A DNA stretch of 64,000 nt from Rachicladosporium sp. CCFEE 5018 (Eukaryota > Ascomycota > Dothideomycetes > Cladosporiales > Cladosporiaceae), in the NCBI GenBank assembly GCA_002077045.2, contig KZ111159.1, positions 1-64,000 on the forward strand, given 5' to 3'. Of this stretch, positions 1 through 10,039 are shown piece after piece (the stretch's first letter is position 1; each line of letters opens with the position of its first letter). The position numbers and the translations under genes are program-made. The notes under the pieces were generated by a model. That model was not told the DNA's origin and searched no databases. It was given only the letters and a program-made list of their open reading frames with translations.

Positions 1-340
1 ATGGCAACGGCTGCTATGTCCTAAAGGCGATACGTAGCAAGTAAGAAGTAAGGAACACAAGGCGCGTTCTTAGGTGAGTCGAGCTTCAAACTTCGCGACA
101 TGCAAACGCAAGCGCAATGCCGGCTCTTACGCACCAGGTGTTCCGCACTACAGCTCTAGCCCCATAGATCTGTCGACAATACGCCGCTCATTACGGTCTC
201 CACAGGCGTGTTATGGACTAGGTCTTGCCTCAAATTCCTGGCTGACGCTATGGTTGTCCGTAGGTTGAGAGCTGCTGGCATAACAAGCCACTGGCATTTG
301 GTCAGTGGCCGACAAATGTTGCACAGCCAGATTCGCCAAC
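1..340. other. Upstream region of HDA1
   Basis: No gene is supported here. A short plus-strand frame (74-268) has no recognisable protein features. The stretch most likely holds the promoter and 5' leader of the HDA1 gene that starts at 341. The frame of HDA1 is open a little further upstream, but only to a GTG at 305, so the ATG at 341 is the better start. Confidence 0.5.
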
Positions 341-2913
341 ATGGATCTTGACGATAGCGGCGATGCGTTTATGGATGATGCCGAAGTCATGAGCTCGACT
401 GAACATGCCGGTCTACCTACCATCACTCTTGGGGGATCGTCGACTGGACTGACTGGCACGGATGGCAATGGAGATACTTTCAGCAGTTCCTCTCCCAAGC
501 CAGAGATCTCTCCCAAGCCGGATGTTTTTGATCAACGCCTCACAGGACTGAAGGACGCGCCACGACCTCCGAAGTTCAAGAATCTGCCGTACGGGAGTCT
601 TCAGACTGGACTTGTGTACGATGTGCGTATGCGCTTCCACGTAGAGCTCTTTCCTGAGGAAGTCGATGTGCATCCGGAGGACCCACGTCGCGTCTATGCC
701 ATCTTCGCGGCGTTCGTTGAAGCTGGCTTGGCCTGGAGAGATGGTGTGTCTGATCTAGATCCATCCTACTACATGGGACGAATCGATGCCAGGCAAGTAA
801 CCGAGGAGGAAGTGCGGCTAGTCCACACAAAGGCGCACTTTGATTGGGTGCGAAGTCTCAGCACCAAGCCTGCAGATGACCTGCGGGAGGAGGAGCAGCA
901 TCCTGGAAATAAGATGGACTCCATCTACCTCTCCCCTGCGACGCCATACTCAGCAGCTCTATCAGCTGGAGGTGCCATCGAAGCTTGCAGAGCAATTATG
1001 CTGGGCAAGGTCAAGAACGCGTTCGCCGTCATTCGGCCACCTGGCCATCATGCAGAGCGAGAGGATGCAAAAGGTTTCTGCTTTTACGACAACGTCAGCA
1101 TCGCGACTAAAGTGTGCCAGCGTGAATTCGGGAGCTCGTGTCGCAAAGTCTTCATTCTGGACTGGGACGTCCATCACGGCAATGGCATTCAGCAAGCAAA
1201 CTACGACGATCCGAACGTACTCTACGTCTCACTGCATGTCCACAAGAAAGGCACTTTCTACCCAGAGTCATCATACCGTGACAATCGACCGGCGTACGGC
1301 GACCATCTGCATTATGGTGAAGGCGCGGGACTAGGCATGAATGTGAACGTGCCATGGACAGCACAGGGCATGGGTGATGCCGACTACCTCTACGCATTTC
1401 AGCAAGTGATCATGCCGATCGCACAGGAATTTGATCCAGATCTTGTCATCATCGCTGCCGGCTTCGATGCCGCAGAGGGCGATATGTTGGGTGGTTGCAA
1501 AGTCACACCAGCCGGGTACGCCCACATGACGCACATGTTGATGTCTCTCGCAAATGGCAGGATAGCAGCTTGCCTGGAGGGAGGCTACAACCTGGACTCC
1601 ATCGCACGTTCGGCAACAGCAGTGGTAAAGACCATGATGGGCGAGCAGCCGGATCGACTGGTCAACACAACGCCATCGACGACAGGCATCGACGACGTCA
1701 AGCTCGTGCTGCGGCAGCAGAGCAAGTTCTGGGGCTCATTACATCCGAAGGACCCAGCGAGCAGAGTTGCAGAGCTGCATGGCCAGCGCATGCATGACAT
1801 CGTTCGAAAGTGGCAGGCTACGACCCTGTGGGACGAGTATCACATGACGCCGCTGTTCATCAACAGGGAATCACTTTCGAAGTCATTCGAGAATCAGGTT
1901 CTCGCTACGTGAGTAGACTTTGGCATGGCTTGGAAGTGACGAAGCTGACATATACCAGTGCGAACTACACAGAAGCACGTCCGATGCTGGTAATACTGCA
2001 CGATCCGCCTGAGATGCTGGCATCGGTAGATCCGCGCACTGGCAAGGTCGAATTGCACAACACGTGGGTAGTGAGTCCACCTAGCCTGTCGTCCAATTCG
2101 GACATCGCTGACTGTTTCAAGACTGATCCCGTCAAGCCTTACACCGTCACCGCTGTGAGGAACGGCTTCTCGGTGATCGATGTCAATATGCCCAAGCACG
2201 TCACCGAAGGGACAGACACCGGAGAGCACGAAGAGGTCAATCTTGGGAGTCGCGTGTCCGAGGCTACAGAGCTACTACAGTACCTGTGGGACAACTACAT
2301 CATGCTCTCGGATGCAACACACATCTTCCTGATGGGTACTAATATCGGCCACTGGGCCATCACACTCTGGATCAAAGCGAACGAGGATGCGGCGATAGAA
2401 TATGTTACGAAGACCGTCAGCTTCATCACCGACGTCGCCCTGCAGGCCTGCCGATCGCACACGAATGACCTGCTTTCGCCGTGGTATGCCAGGAACTCAC
2501 AGGTCTACGTGGCGCGCTCGCACAATTGGTGGTCGTTGGAGTTCTCGCAGCGGCCGAAGAAGAAGTTCGGCAAGCTGATGGAGAATGAGGAAAGCGGCAT
2601 GAGCGAGATGCTGCAAGTGCATAAGGATACTGTGTTCGAGATGCTCCTGGCCGAAACGGCGGCGTGGCTTGCGAACAGAGACGACATCGACGATGAGGAT
2701 ATGACTGGTCAGGACGCCGCAGATGATGGGGCGATCGTCGCACCAGCAGCGTCGGGCCTTCCACCGGTAAAGAACTTCGCACCATCGCCAGTGAAGCTTG
2801 GAGGAACTAGCACGCCAACAGGGGCGAGTGTACGCAGTCCTGGACTGCTGAGCCCGACGAAGGCAAGTGCTAGCTTCAGTGCGAGACAGCGCACCAGGAG
2901 TCCTGGATTGTAA
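341..2913 (+). CDS. HDA1: Class II histone deacetylase HDA1 (HDAC + Arb2 domains)
   Basis: Two exons, 341-1908 and 1959-2913, joined over a 50-nt GT..AG intron, give 840 residues. The product removes acetyl groups from histone tails in the nucleus as the catalytic subunit of an HDA1/Clr3-type repressor complex (family knowledge). The deacetylase domain (about residues 85-430) shows RPPGHHAE with His236-His237, DWDVHHGNG (from Asp274) and AAGFDAAEGD with Asp376; the His pair and the aspartates are the charge-relay and zinc-site residues of the family. The second exon encodes the C-terminal Arb2-like domain that fungal class II enzymes carry, followed by a low-complexity Ser/Thr/Pro tail. Residues 1-60 are acidic and disordered-looking. 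The stop lies 76 bp from the stop of the convergent MSS1 gene. The intron phase matches on both sides, so the model is well supported. Confidence 0.95.
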
Positions 2914-2989
2914 GACATAGATGATACGTGAGTCAGCTGCGCGATGAGGCGTCATGAGCACGAGTTACGGCATAGCTTAGCATTTCTGG

Positions 2990-4804
2990 CTATTTGCCCA
3001 CGCAAAACTTCTCGAACACAACTCCCAGAACGTCCTCTACATCGCCGGCTTCTCCTTTGCCTGTGATCTTCGCAAGCGCATTTGTTGCACCCCGTAGATG
3101 TTCAGCCGCGAGTACGACATCTCCATCTCCGCCATCGTCGCCATTGCGTTCACCTGCGTCTTCACTGACCAGCTCTGTGTACAGATCCAAATGCTCAACA
3201 CACTCGTCGAGTAACAGTCGATGCCTCTCGGTGGCGCCGAGGGACTCCTGCCAGGCTGCAGGATCACTCTGATCGCCATCTGGAGACGTGGCTGAGGTAA
3301 GGACCTCAAAAGTGCTGATGAGACCACGAAGGAATGATTGGACCGTATACCGATTTGTTGGGCCTGCAGCGGACTCAGCGCGTAGAGTAGGTCCGTCATT
3401 CACGCAGCATAGCATATGTACCTGATTACGCTGCAAACCAGGTAACGCACACAGCGTGTCAGTGATCGCAATGTCGGCTGCACCTTCATTGGGAGCAAGA
3501 TCAAGCTTGTTGATCACTACGAGGACGCTTCTGCCAGCGTGTATAAGTCGGACAGCAGTCTCCATCACCTCGTCGTCGAAGTATACGGCCGTATGGCCAT
3601 CATTGGTAGCCTTAAAATCGAGCACAATGATCACGACGTCGCTCTCTTCTGCTCTCGCCTTCGCTCGCTTCATACCCTCTCGCTCAACAGTGCCAATGTC
3701 TTGTGAAACAAATCCAGGATCTGTAAGGGCTGCCGGTCTTCGTCGAAGTCCAGCAGTATCGCCCAAGCGGCACAGATAGCCCCCAAGATCGATGCTGATC
3801 TCAACGACATCTCGCGTCGTGCCAGCTTCCTCGCTCACGATTGCTGCTTCACGTCCAACGATGCGATTGAGCAATGAGCTCTTGCCAGCGTTTGGCGCAC
3901 CGAGCAGAGCCAGACTGATCCCGTTCCTGAGTAGCTCACCCTTGACTGCATTGTCGCGATGTGCACGTAAAGCTGACTTGAGCACGTCGACTTGCGCCGA
4001 GACGGACTGTAGAAGCTCGCTGATGCTCTCGTCGAAGTGCTGGTCCTCACTGAAGTCAATCAGAGCTTCAAGCTCACCTCGAGCGTAGAGAAGCTGTTGT
4101 CGCCATTCTTCATACTGCTCAGCCAGTGCGCCACTCGTCCCTCGAACAGACAAGCGACGCTGTTGCTCGGTCGTCGCGCTGAGCACATCGCCTAGTGCTT
4201 CGACTTTCGTGAGGTCCAGGCGATCATTGAGGAAGGCACGTCGCGTAAACTCGCCAGGCTCAGCGTAGCGAATGGACGAATCACTTGCCGCGTTGCAGCG
4301 CGATATGGCTGCCAGAACGGCTTTGACGACCGCTGTGCCGCCGTGAACGTGGAGTTCGAGGATATCCTCACCGGTCACAGTCTTGGGAGCAGGGAAGTAG
4401 AGCACGAGAGCGCTGGAGTCCAGAACATGCTGGGACGTCTTGGGGCTGCCGGGCTCGTACAGCGTTCTCACAGTGGCCTGTCGTGGCTTGGGAGCCGCCT
4501 TCTCAGGGCACAGCTGGCGGTAGATGGGCAGACATCCTGGGCCAGAGACCCGAATGATGGCTATAGCTGCTCGGCCAGGTGCAGTAGATACCGCGTAGAT
4601 TGTAGCATCAGGGCTGTTTATGGCGCGTGAGTATGGTCGCGCGTTGGGTCGCCATTGAATGGCGTATTGCCTTGGACGTGACGGGCCAGGGATGCATTTC
4701 GATGATGCTAGACGCGCAGTAGGCCGGGCTTGTACATTACATTGAGCCACTCGCGAGTGAGCTGCTACAGAAACGGAGCGGCATGATCGCTGTGCCGCCT
4801 TCAT
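2990..4804 (-). CDS. MSS1: Mitochondrial tRNA modification GTPase (MnmE/TrmE, MSS1)
   Basis: A single exon encodes 604 residues. The family works with MnmG/MTO1 to place the 5-carboxymethylaminomethyl-type group on wobble uridine of mitochondrial tRNAs. The first ~60 residues are rich in Arg, Ser and Ala with almost no acidic residues, as in a mitochondrial presequence. A TrmE N-terminal folate-binding domain follows (about 65-185). The G domain contains the P-loop GAPNAGKSS (302-310), the switch-II DTAG (349-352) and an NKLD guanine-specificity motif near 425. The protein ends in FCVGK, the expected C-terminal Cys-x-Gly-Lys signature whose cysteine is essential in MnmE. Length fits fungal MSS1 proteins. 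It is transcribed convergently with HDA1. Confidence 0.96.
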   Translation of the reverse strand: MKAAQRSCRSVSVAAHSRVAQCNVQARPTARLASSKCIPGPSRPRQYAIQWRPNARPYSRAINSPDATIYAVSTAPGRAAIAIIRVSGPGCLPIYRQLCPEKAAPKPRQATVRTLYEPGSPKTSQHVLDSSALVLYFPAPKTVTGEDILELHVHGGTAVVKAVLAAISRCNAASDSSIRYAEPGEFTRRAFLNDRLDLTKVEALGDVLSATTEQQRRLSVRGTSGALAEQYEEWRQQLLYARGELEALIDFSEDQHFDESISELLQSVSAQVDVLKSALRAHRDNAVKGELLRNGISLALLGAPNAGKSSLLNRIVGREAAIVSEEAGTTRDVVEISIDLGGYLCRLGDTAGLRRRPAALTDPGFVSQDIGTVEREGMKRAKARAEESDVVIIVLDFKATNDGHTAVYFDDEVMETAVRLIHAGRSVLVVINKLDLAPNEGAADIAITDTLCALPGLQRNQVHMLCCVNDGPTLRAESAAGPTNRYTVQSFLRGLISTFEVLTSATSPDGDQSDPAAWQESLGATERHRLLLDECVEHLDLYTELVSEDAGERNGDDGGDGDVVLAAEHLRGATNALAKITGKGEAGDVEDVLGVVFEKFCVGK

Positions 4805-5087
4805 CTACAGCCGGCTCAATGATTGCTGTGATGTACAATCACATAGTGCAGTGATCGTAGTGTAGCGACAGCCAAAGCAAGAGGAAGGCTGTACTCAAAT
4901 ATACACGTCAGTGAGTATCAGATGTGCGCCAGTACACAAGGTGAACTAGTTTTGAACCAAAGATAGTACAGTGGCATAAGCGGAGCAAGTTATGGAGCAG
5001 AGTGATATAGTGCAATTGGTGGAAGTCCATTTACAAATGCATAACTTTTGGTCCCCGTACCTTTACATCCATTCCCCGTGGGTATCA

Positions 5088-8000
5088 TCATTTCAGCCCA
5101 AGTGACGCCAGCCAACCCGTTCCCTTCGCCTTTTCCTTTCCCTTGCCCTTTCCCTCCTCCACCTGACTCACCGCCGCCCCATCACCCTTGCCCACCTCGT
5201 TTCCGTATCTCGCCCGGAGCTGCTTGATCTGATTCAACCTCAGCCGCCACGAGCTCCGATAGCTCTCATCATCCCTGTTCATCCACACCTCAGAGAAGAT
5301 GCAGGCATTGAGAGCCAGGTTTCTGACATAGTCAGGCAGTGATGATCCACTGACGAGCTTCGCTTCAGCAGCCGAAGAGAGCGAAGGGAAGCCGGGCGCA
5401 GTGAGAACCTCGACCCTATAGTAGCGCTCTCCGACGGGTGTCTTCATCGTGTGCGTACGTGACTGTAGGAAAGTCGTACGCACTGATGGCGTGATTACGA
5501 CGTACACGTAGTTGAACGCTGATGGAAACATGTCGAAGACAAAGGGAATACCGGAGTTGTTGAAAACAATGTTGACGTGGTCATTGCCTGTGTGACGCTT
5601 CTTCTTGGCAATGGTTGTAGCATCATCGTCGTTCTCGTGTGTTGGCATCATCGTAGTAATGTGGTAGAGGAGTTCGGTGACTTCGCTGTTCCAGACTATC
5701 GCTGTCAGACCATCGGTCCCCGTCTGTGTATCAAGACCCTGACTGTTGAAAGCTGCATCCTTCAACTCTTGAAGCCGCCCAAGAGACTTGACGAATTCAC
5801 GGTAGTCTGGCGATCCGCTTGAATTAAGAAAAACTTTCTCTTCAGTAGTTTGGCCTTCGCCGATGTAGATAACACCAGCTTTGTGCGAGTCCAGTCCCGG
5901 CGTTCTGTCAAAGACGTCAATTGCACGCGTGATAGCCTGTTCCTCAGGTAGATCGATGACTTCGCCAGAGCCAAGCGGTGATGTAAAGTCTGGCACTGTG
6001 AAGCTGCCGTAAATTCTACCACCTTCATCGCCTGGGTAGATGGGCACCAGCAAGTCTCCCCCATGGTGTTCCAGCTGATTGTGCAATGTAGTCTCTATCT
6101 TACTGTCATGCTGATCCTTTCTGGACCCACCTGTCGTCCGCTGATGCAAACTCCGAAAGGTACCAGATGGGCGTCGAGTAGTGACGACGGACTTGCCAGT
6201 CCTGAACGAAGTATGCGTCGTGATGATGAGGAGTAGTCCGAAAATCCGGGTCTGTACATGCGGTACCCCGTCCTCCGGGTCGAAGCACAGCAAGGGCTTC
6301 GTCAGGTGCTGTTTGCTCTTTCCATACTGGACTGTAGCGATTGTCGCATCGTTCGCATCCTGTGCGACTTCAGCATCAACACTATCCATGAGGTCAATCG
6401 TGACCAATCCTTGATCTTCTAACACCTCCGCGCCGTCTAGATCTTTGTACGCCAGTCTGCTCGTAACGTACTCCTTGATAGCTGCGCGATGCTCAACTCT
6501 GGTCGCGAGGTACCAGAACACAATTGTATGATACGCAAGGGCATGCACGTACTGTGACATGGTTTGCTGAGACTCACTGTCGCTGCTACTAGCTTGATCG
6601 CTCAGCTGGGTTCTGCCATCCGATGCCTTATTGCGTAGAGAATCCAGGTAGCTGAAGGCAACTCCAAATATTCTCTTGAAGTCTTCGAAGCGGAAGCTGT
6701 GCTTGTACAATGCTTCCAGACGTGATAGACCAGATAGGAACTCCAGGACGTGGATCGCAAGATGTCTTTGCGTGACCATCCGATGCATCTTCTGCAAGAT
6801 CTCGTCCATGAAAATGCTTGTAGTCTGAGGCATCTCATAGCAGCAAATGGTGAGGGCGTGTATACAAGCGATGCTCACTGTGTCAGACGATCCTGCGGTC
6901 TTCAGCAAGGCTCTTATCAGCTCTTTGTGTTCTGATGTTTCGAGTTCTGCCCGATAGCTGATCAAAGTGGTGAGGATTTTGACGTATGCCACAGCATGCT
7001 CAGCTTTATCATCGTTGAGCCGGGCGGAGACGAGTTTGAAGCACCGTTTGACAGTATGCTCTTGCCTGTAGAACAAAGTGTGATTGCCTAGCTGCTCGGG
7101 GAACGAGCTGAGGACAAAGCGGACGCAGTGGTCGTCTCTGGCTGGACATTCGGGGTTCATTTCGATGACAGCGAGGACATATGATAGCCATGCGTGCAGG
7201 GATAAGTCGGCCGCTTTGACGTTGTCGGGCTTGGACGCTGCACTCTCCAATTTCCCGGCTGCTTCGTCGGCCACCATGTAGATCGCGCCATCGACAGCTG
7301 CGCGCAGTCGGGCAAGCGTTCGAAGTGCCCTCAACTTGGCAGATGGAGCCGCGGCTGTGTTGGCAATTCTTGCCATACCGTCGATCAAGTTATCGATCTT
7401 ACGCGGTCCATCAAGGACATCCCCAGACCTAGCAATAGCTGCGTACGTCAATGTGCTCAGTGCCGTGGTCATGGCCACCGCAGCTTCTACTATAGTCTCC
7501 TCGGTTGCAATGCGATCTGTGAAGCAGCGGATGAACCTGCGCAGAGTCGCACTATCGGGCGAATATGGGTACACCAACTTGTTATCAATCGCCTCGACAA
7601 GCTGCTCCTGGAACTCATTGCTTTGATACTGAAATAGGGTGTAGACCTCCTCTGGCATTTCTCCTTCGCCTATGACTTCGTCGATCGCCAGCCTGAACTG
7701 CTTGATCAGTGCGGCCGTCATTGCTGTGGTGAGGGGATGTTGAGCGCGTGCAGCCAGGTTGGCAAGTCTGCGTAGATCAGAGTTGTTCAACTGTTCAGCG
7801 TGTCGTGTGAGCAATTCGACCAGAGTGTGAGCAATCGGATTGTCGTCGGTGAAGTGGGCTAGGCTGACAACATCAATGCAGGTTGGCCAGCTGGCGGATC
7901 TGCCGACTTCGATTGTGGCAAGTTCATCCGTGAGTACCCTGTGCATTACGCCAAGCACTTTTTCGTGTATCGCTTGATCGCCCTGGCACATGAGCCTATG

Positions 8001-8675
8001 AAGCAGCGGTAGCAGCTCAAATACCGACACATTTGGTGATCCGGCCTCACCAACATCGCCCAGTGCTAGTCTCTCTTGTACTAGCTGGAGAGCACCCGAA
8101 GTCACGGCATACTCCTTCCGAGTACCAGCATGACCAGCACACCGAAGACTCGATAGTAGCGCCGTGATGCAACCTTGACCAGAATGGGATTTTACGCCGT
8201 GCTGGAACACAGACCAAGCCTTATCTGCCAGACTCTTGTGCTTATTCATACGACTACCTTGGTGGTAGCTGTAAGCGACAAAGCGCGTCAAACACAGCAA
8301 GCTTTCGTACGGGACTGCCGCAAAGATTCCGATCGTGTCGACAAAGTCCAAGCTCGTGTACAAGTCTGTGGTGGACGTAGAGTCGACCGCACGCGACAAG
8401 ATAGCTTCCAGGAGACTCCGCAGCCCCGCCTGCGTGATCCATTTGGCATGGCGCTTGACGACCTCCTTCGCTTGTCGCAGCACTGAACCGAGCGAGACAT
8501 CACTCTCGACAGCTCTGATAAGACGATCGCAGACTTCGGCCTCAAACGGACTAATGTCAAGGACACCAGACCCGCTACCAAGACTGAATACTGCATTGGC
8601 ATGGTCCGTGGTTGTGGCTATCGGAGCATGTATACTGTGCGAGATTGCTGTCAGCGTGTGGCTCTGTCCAAAATA
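5088..8675 (-). CDS. TSC2: Tuberin homologue TSC2 (Rap/Ran-GAP domain), 5' end unresolved
   Basis: A long open frame of 1,195 codons without an in-frame ATG at its 5' end. The family forms the TSC complex that inactivates Rheb and so restrains TORC1 growth signalling. The C-terminal 250 residues match the tuberin GAP domain: an IVWNSEVTELLYHI block, then HTGNDHVNIVFNNSG, which contains the catalytic Asn-thumb region, then FNYVYVVITP and a closing basic segment near SSWRLRLNQIKQLRARY. The rest is helical-repeat sequence as in the tuberin N-terminal domain. The frame stays open upstream of 8483 (where only a GTG is available) to a stop at 8718-8720. A CTCAG acceptor at 8676-8680 fits an exon start at 8675. 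A 24-nt first exon, 8771-8794 (MRFSLKRI), would join in phase over a 95-nt intron, but this is speculative. Compared with other tuberins about 150-300 N-terminal residues seem absent. Confidence 0.88.
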   Translation of the reverse strand, partial: YFGQSHTLTAISHSIHAPIATTTDHANAVFSLGSGSGVLDISPFEAEVCDRLIRAVESDVSLGSVLRQAKEVVKRHAKWITQAGLRSLLEAILSRAVDSTSTTDLYTSLDFVDTIGIFAAVPYESLLCLTRFVAYSYHQGSRMNKHKSLADKAWSVFQHGVKSHSGQGCITALLSSLRCAGHAGTRKEYAVTSGALQLVQERLALGDVGEAGSPNVSVFELLPLLHRLMCQGDQAIHEKVLGVMHRVLTDELATIEVGRSASWPTCIDVVSLAHFTDDNPIAHTLVELLTRHAEQLNNSDLRRLANLAARAQHPLTTAMTAALIKQFRLAIDEVIGEGEMPEEVYTLFQYQSNEFQEQLVEAIDNKLVYPYSPDSATLRRFIRCFTDRIATEETIVEAAVAMTTALSTLTYAAIARSGDVLDGPRKIDNLIDGMARIANTAAAPSAKLRALRTLARLRAAVDGAIYMVADEAAGKLESAASKPDNVKAADLSLHAWLSYVLAVIEMNPECPARDDHCVRFVLSSFPEQLGNHTLFYRQEHTVKRCFKLVSARLNDDKAEHAVAYVKILTTLISYRAELETSEHKELIRALLKTAGSSDTVSIACIHALTICCYEMPQTTSIFMDEILQKMHRMVTQRHLAIHVLEFLSGLSRLEALYKHSFRFEDFKRIFGVAFSYLDSLRNKASDGRTQLSDQASSSDSESQQTMSQYVHALAYHTIVFWYLATRVEHRAAIKEYVTSRLAYKDLDGAEVLEDQGLVTIDLMDSVDAEVAQDANDATIATVQYGKSKQHLTKPLLCFDPEDGVPHVQTRIFGLLLIITTHTSFRTGKSVVTTRRPSGTFRSLHQRTTGGSRKDQHDSKIETTLHNQLEHHGGDLLVPIYPGDEGGRIYGSFTVPDFTSPLGSGEVIDLPEEQAITRAIDVFDRTPGLDSHKAGVIYIGEGQTTEEKVFLNSSGSPDYREFVKSLGRLQELKDAAFNSQGLDTQTGTDGLTAIVWNSEVTELLYHITTMMPTHENDDDATTIAKKKRHTGNDHVNIVFNNSGIPFVFDMFPSAFNYVYVVITPSVRTTFLQSRTHTMKTPVGERYYRVEVLTAPGFPSLSSAAEAKLVSGSSLPDYVRNLALNACIFSEVWMNRDDESYRSSWRLRLNQIKQLRARYGNEVGKGDGAAVSQVEEGKGKGKEKAKGTGWLASLGLK

Positions 8676-8794
8676 CTGAGAACACTGGAAGCCGTGTGAC
8701 GAAGTCCGAACTGAACGTCAAGCAACGGTCGGGCGCAGCCCTATGCCTGCCGTTCGTCGACGATGCATACTATCCGCTTGAGCGAAAATCTCAT

Positions 8795-10039
8795 GGTCTC
8801 TCACTCCACTGACAGATGCATCATGATATTGAGGTCTCGGTTTAGAGACTGTCGAGAGCCACGGGCTGTCCGGCAACGCCTTGCGGCGATCCGATCAGGT
8901 CTCTCATCGACGGGATCTTGCCACGAAGTTCCTCGCAGCGCGATCAGCAGCACCTTAAGCGGTCTGCAGACTGCTGGCGTAGCGGAGCCACAACTTTATC
9001 GCATGTGCTGCTCTCGCTCTGCGCTGCAATGGCGGTTGCCGCCATCGACAGGAGTGGCAAACGGTCTGCAACTAGCCGTAAGCCTGCCCTGGAAATGCTA
9101 TGTCGTTGGCCGACGATCCCTTATGTCTGGACGAGATATATCCGTTTCCAGGATATGAATTCCTGTCTGTAGCGCCAAGCCGCGGCTTGACTTGCCTCGC
9201 AACTCGATTATGGCCCCAGGTATGAGGAAGAAAAGAAATGTCAGCGACAGAACGCACCTTGACGTTGCAATGGAAAGAAGGCCTTGTGAGCTTAGACTCG
9301 AAGTCGGTCTCCATTCCACACTGACAAGGGCATCCCTCTTTTCTTCCATACAGGGTGGCGGAAGGATGGTCCGACGGAACAGACGCAGATTTCCCGGGAT
9401 CTCCGCATAGCCGTTGTTCGCAAGGTCAAAGAGAAGGTCGACCTTGTATCCGTGATCAGGAGTCGAATCGCATCGGGAAGGTAGAAGATGGAATCGAAGA
9501 GCGTGTCAGACTGTCATTTGAACTCCAGACGTTCAGCTGCGATCCCGTCTCGGTCTCTGCGTGCATCCCACGTTTTAGATGGTGGTGGCGTGCGGAGAAG
9601 TCGGGTCAAGTGCAGTCACCCGCGTGGTACGTGGAGAGTTCCACTGTCGTTGGTAAGTAACTGGACGATTCAGCGAGAGGCTTTGTGTTTCGAGAGAAAT
9701 TCCGAGTCACCAACGAAAGGCTTGTCGAGGATTCTACATCAAGCTTTTCGCAGCGTTAGTGAACGTTCCGTGGTCCCAGACCCGAACCGGCACGTGGGGG
9801 AGACCCAGCGCCAAACTTTGCAAGCGTGATGCCTGCCACGCCTCGCTGCAAGGGACAATGACCTGCATAGATTCGGTTCATGCAGATCTTGCATAAGAAG
9901 CATCGACCGCAACATGAAGAGTTGACCCCGAGAAGATAATGCTCCAGCAGGTGAGGCCGGCAGTGTGGTCGCCGGGCGACATTCCGACAAGAACTTGAGC
10001 CAACGTCACCCGCGACGACATCTGCTGTATTCGTTGGCG
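8795..10039. other. Intergenic region between TSC2 and TRS120
   Basis: This 1.2-kb stretch separates divergently transcribed TSC2 and TRS120. Frames of 80-131 codons occur on both strands, but none resembles a known protein, and their overlap on both strands is what chance gives in this GC range. It may contain promoters for both genes and missing 5' exons of TSC2. I looked for tuberin-like peptides on the minus strand and found none convincing. Confidence 0.5.
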
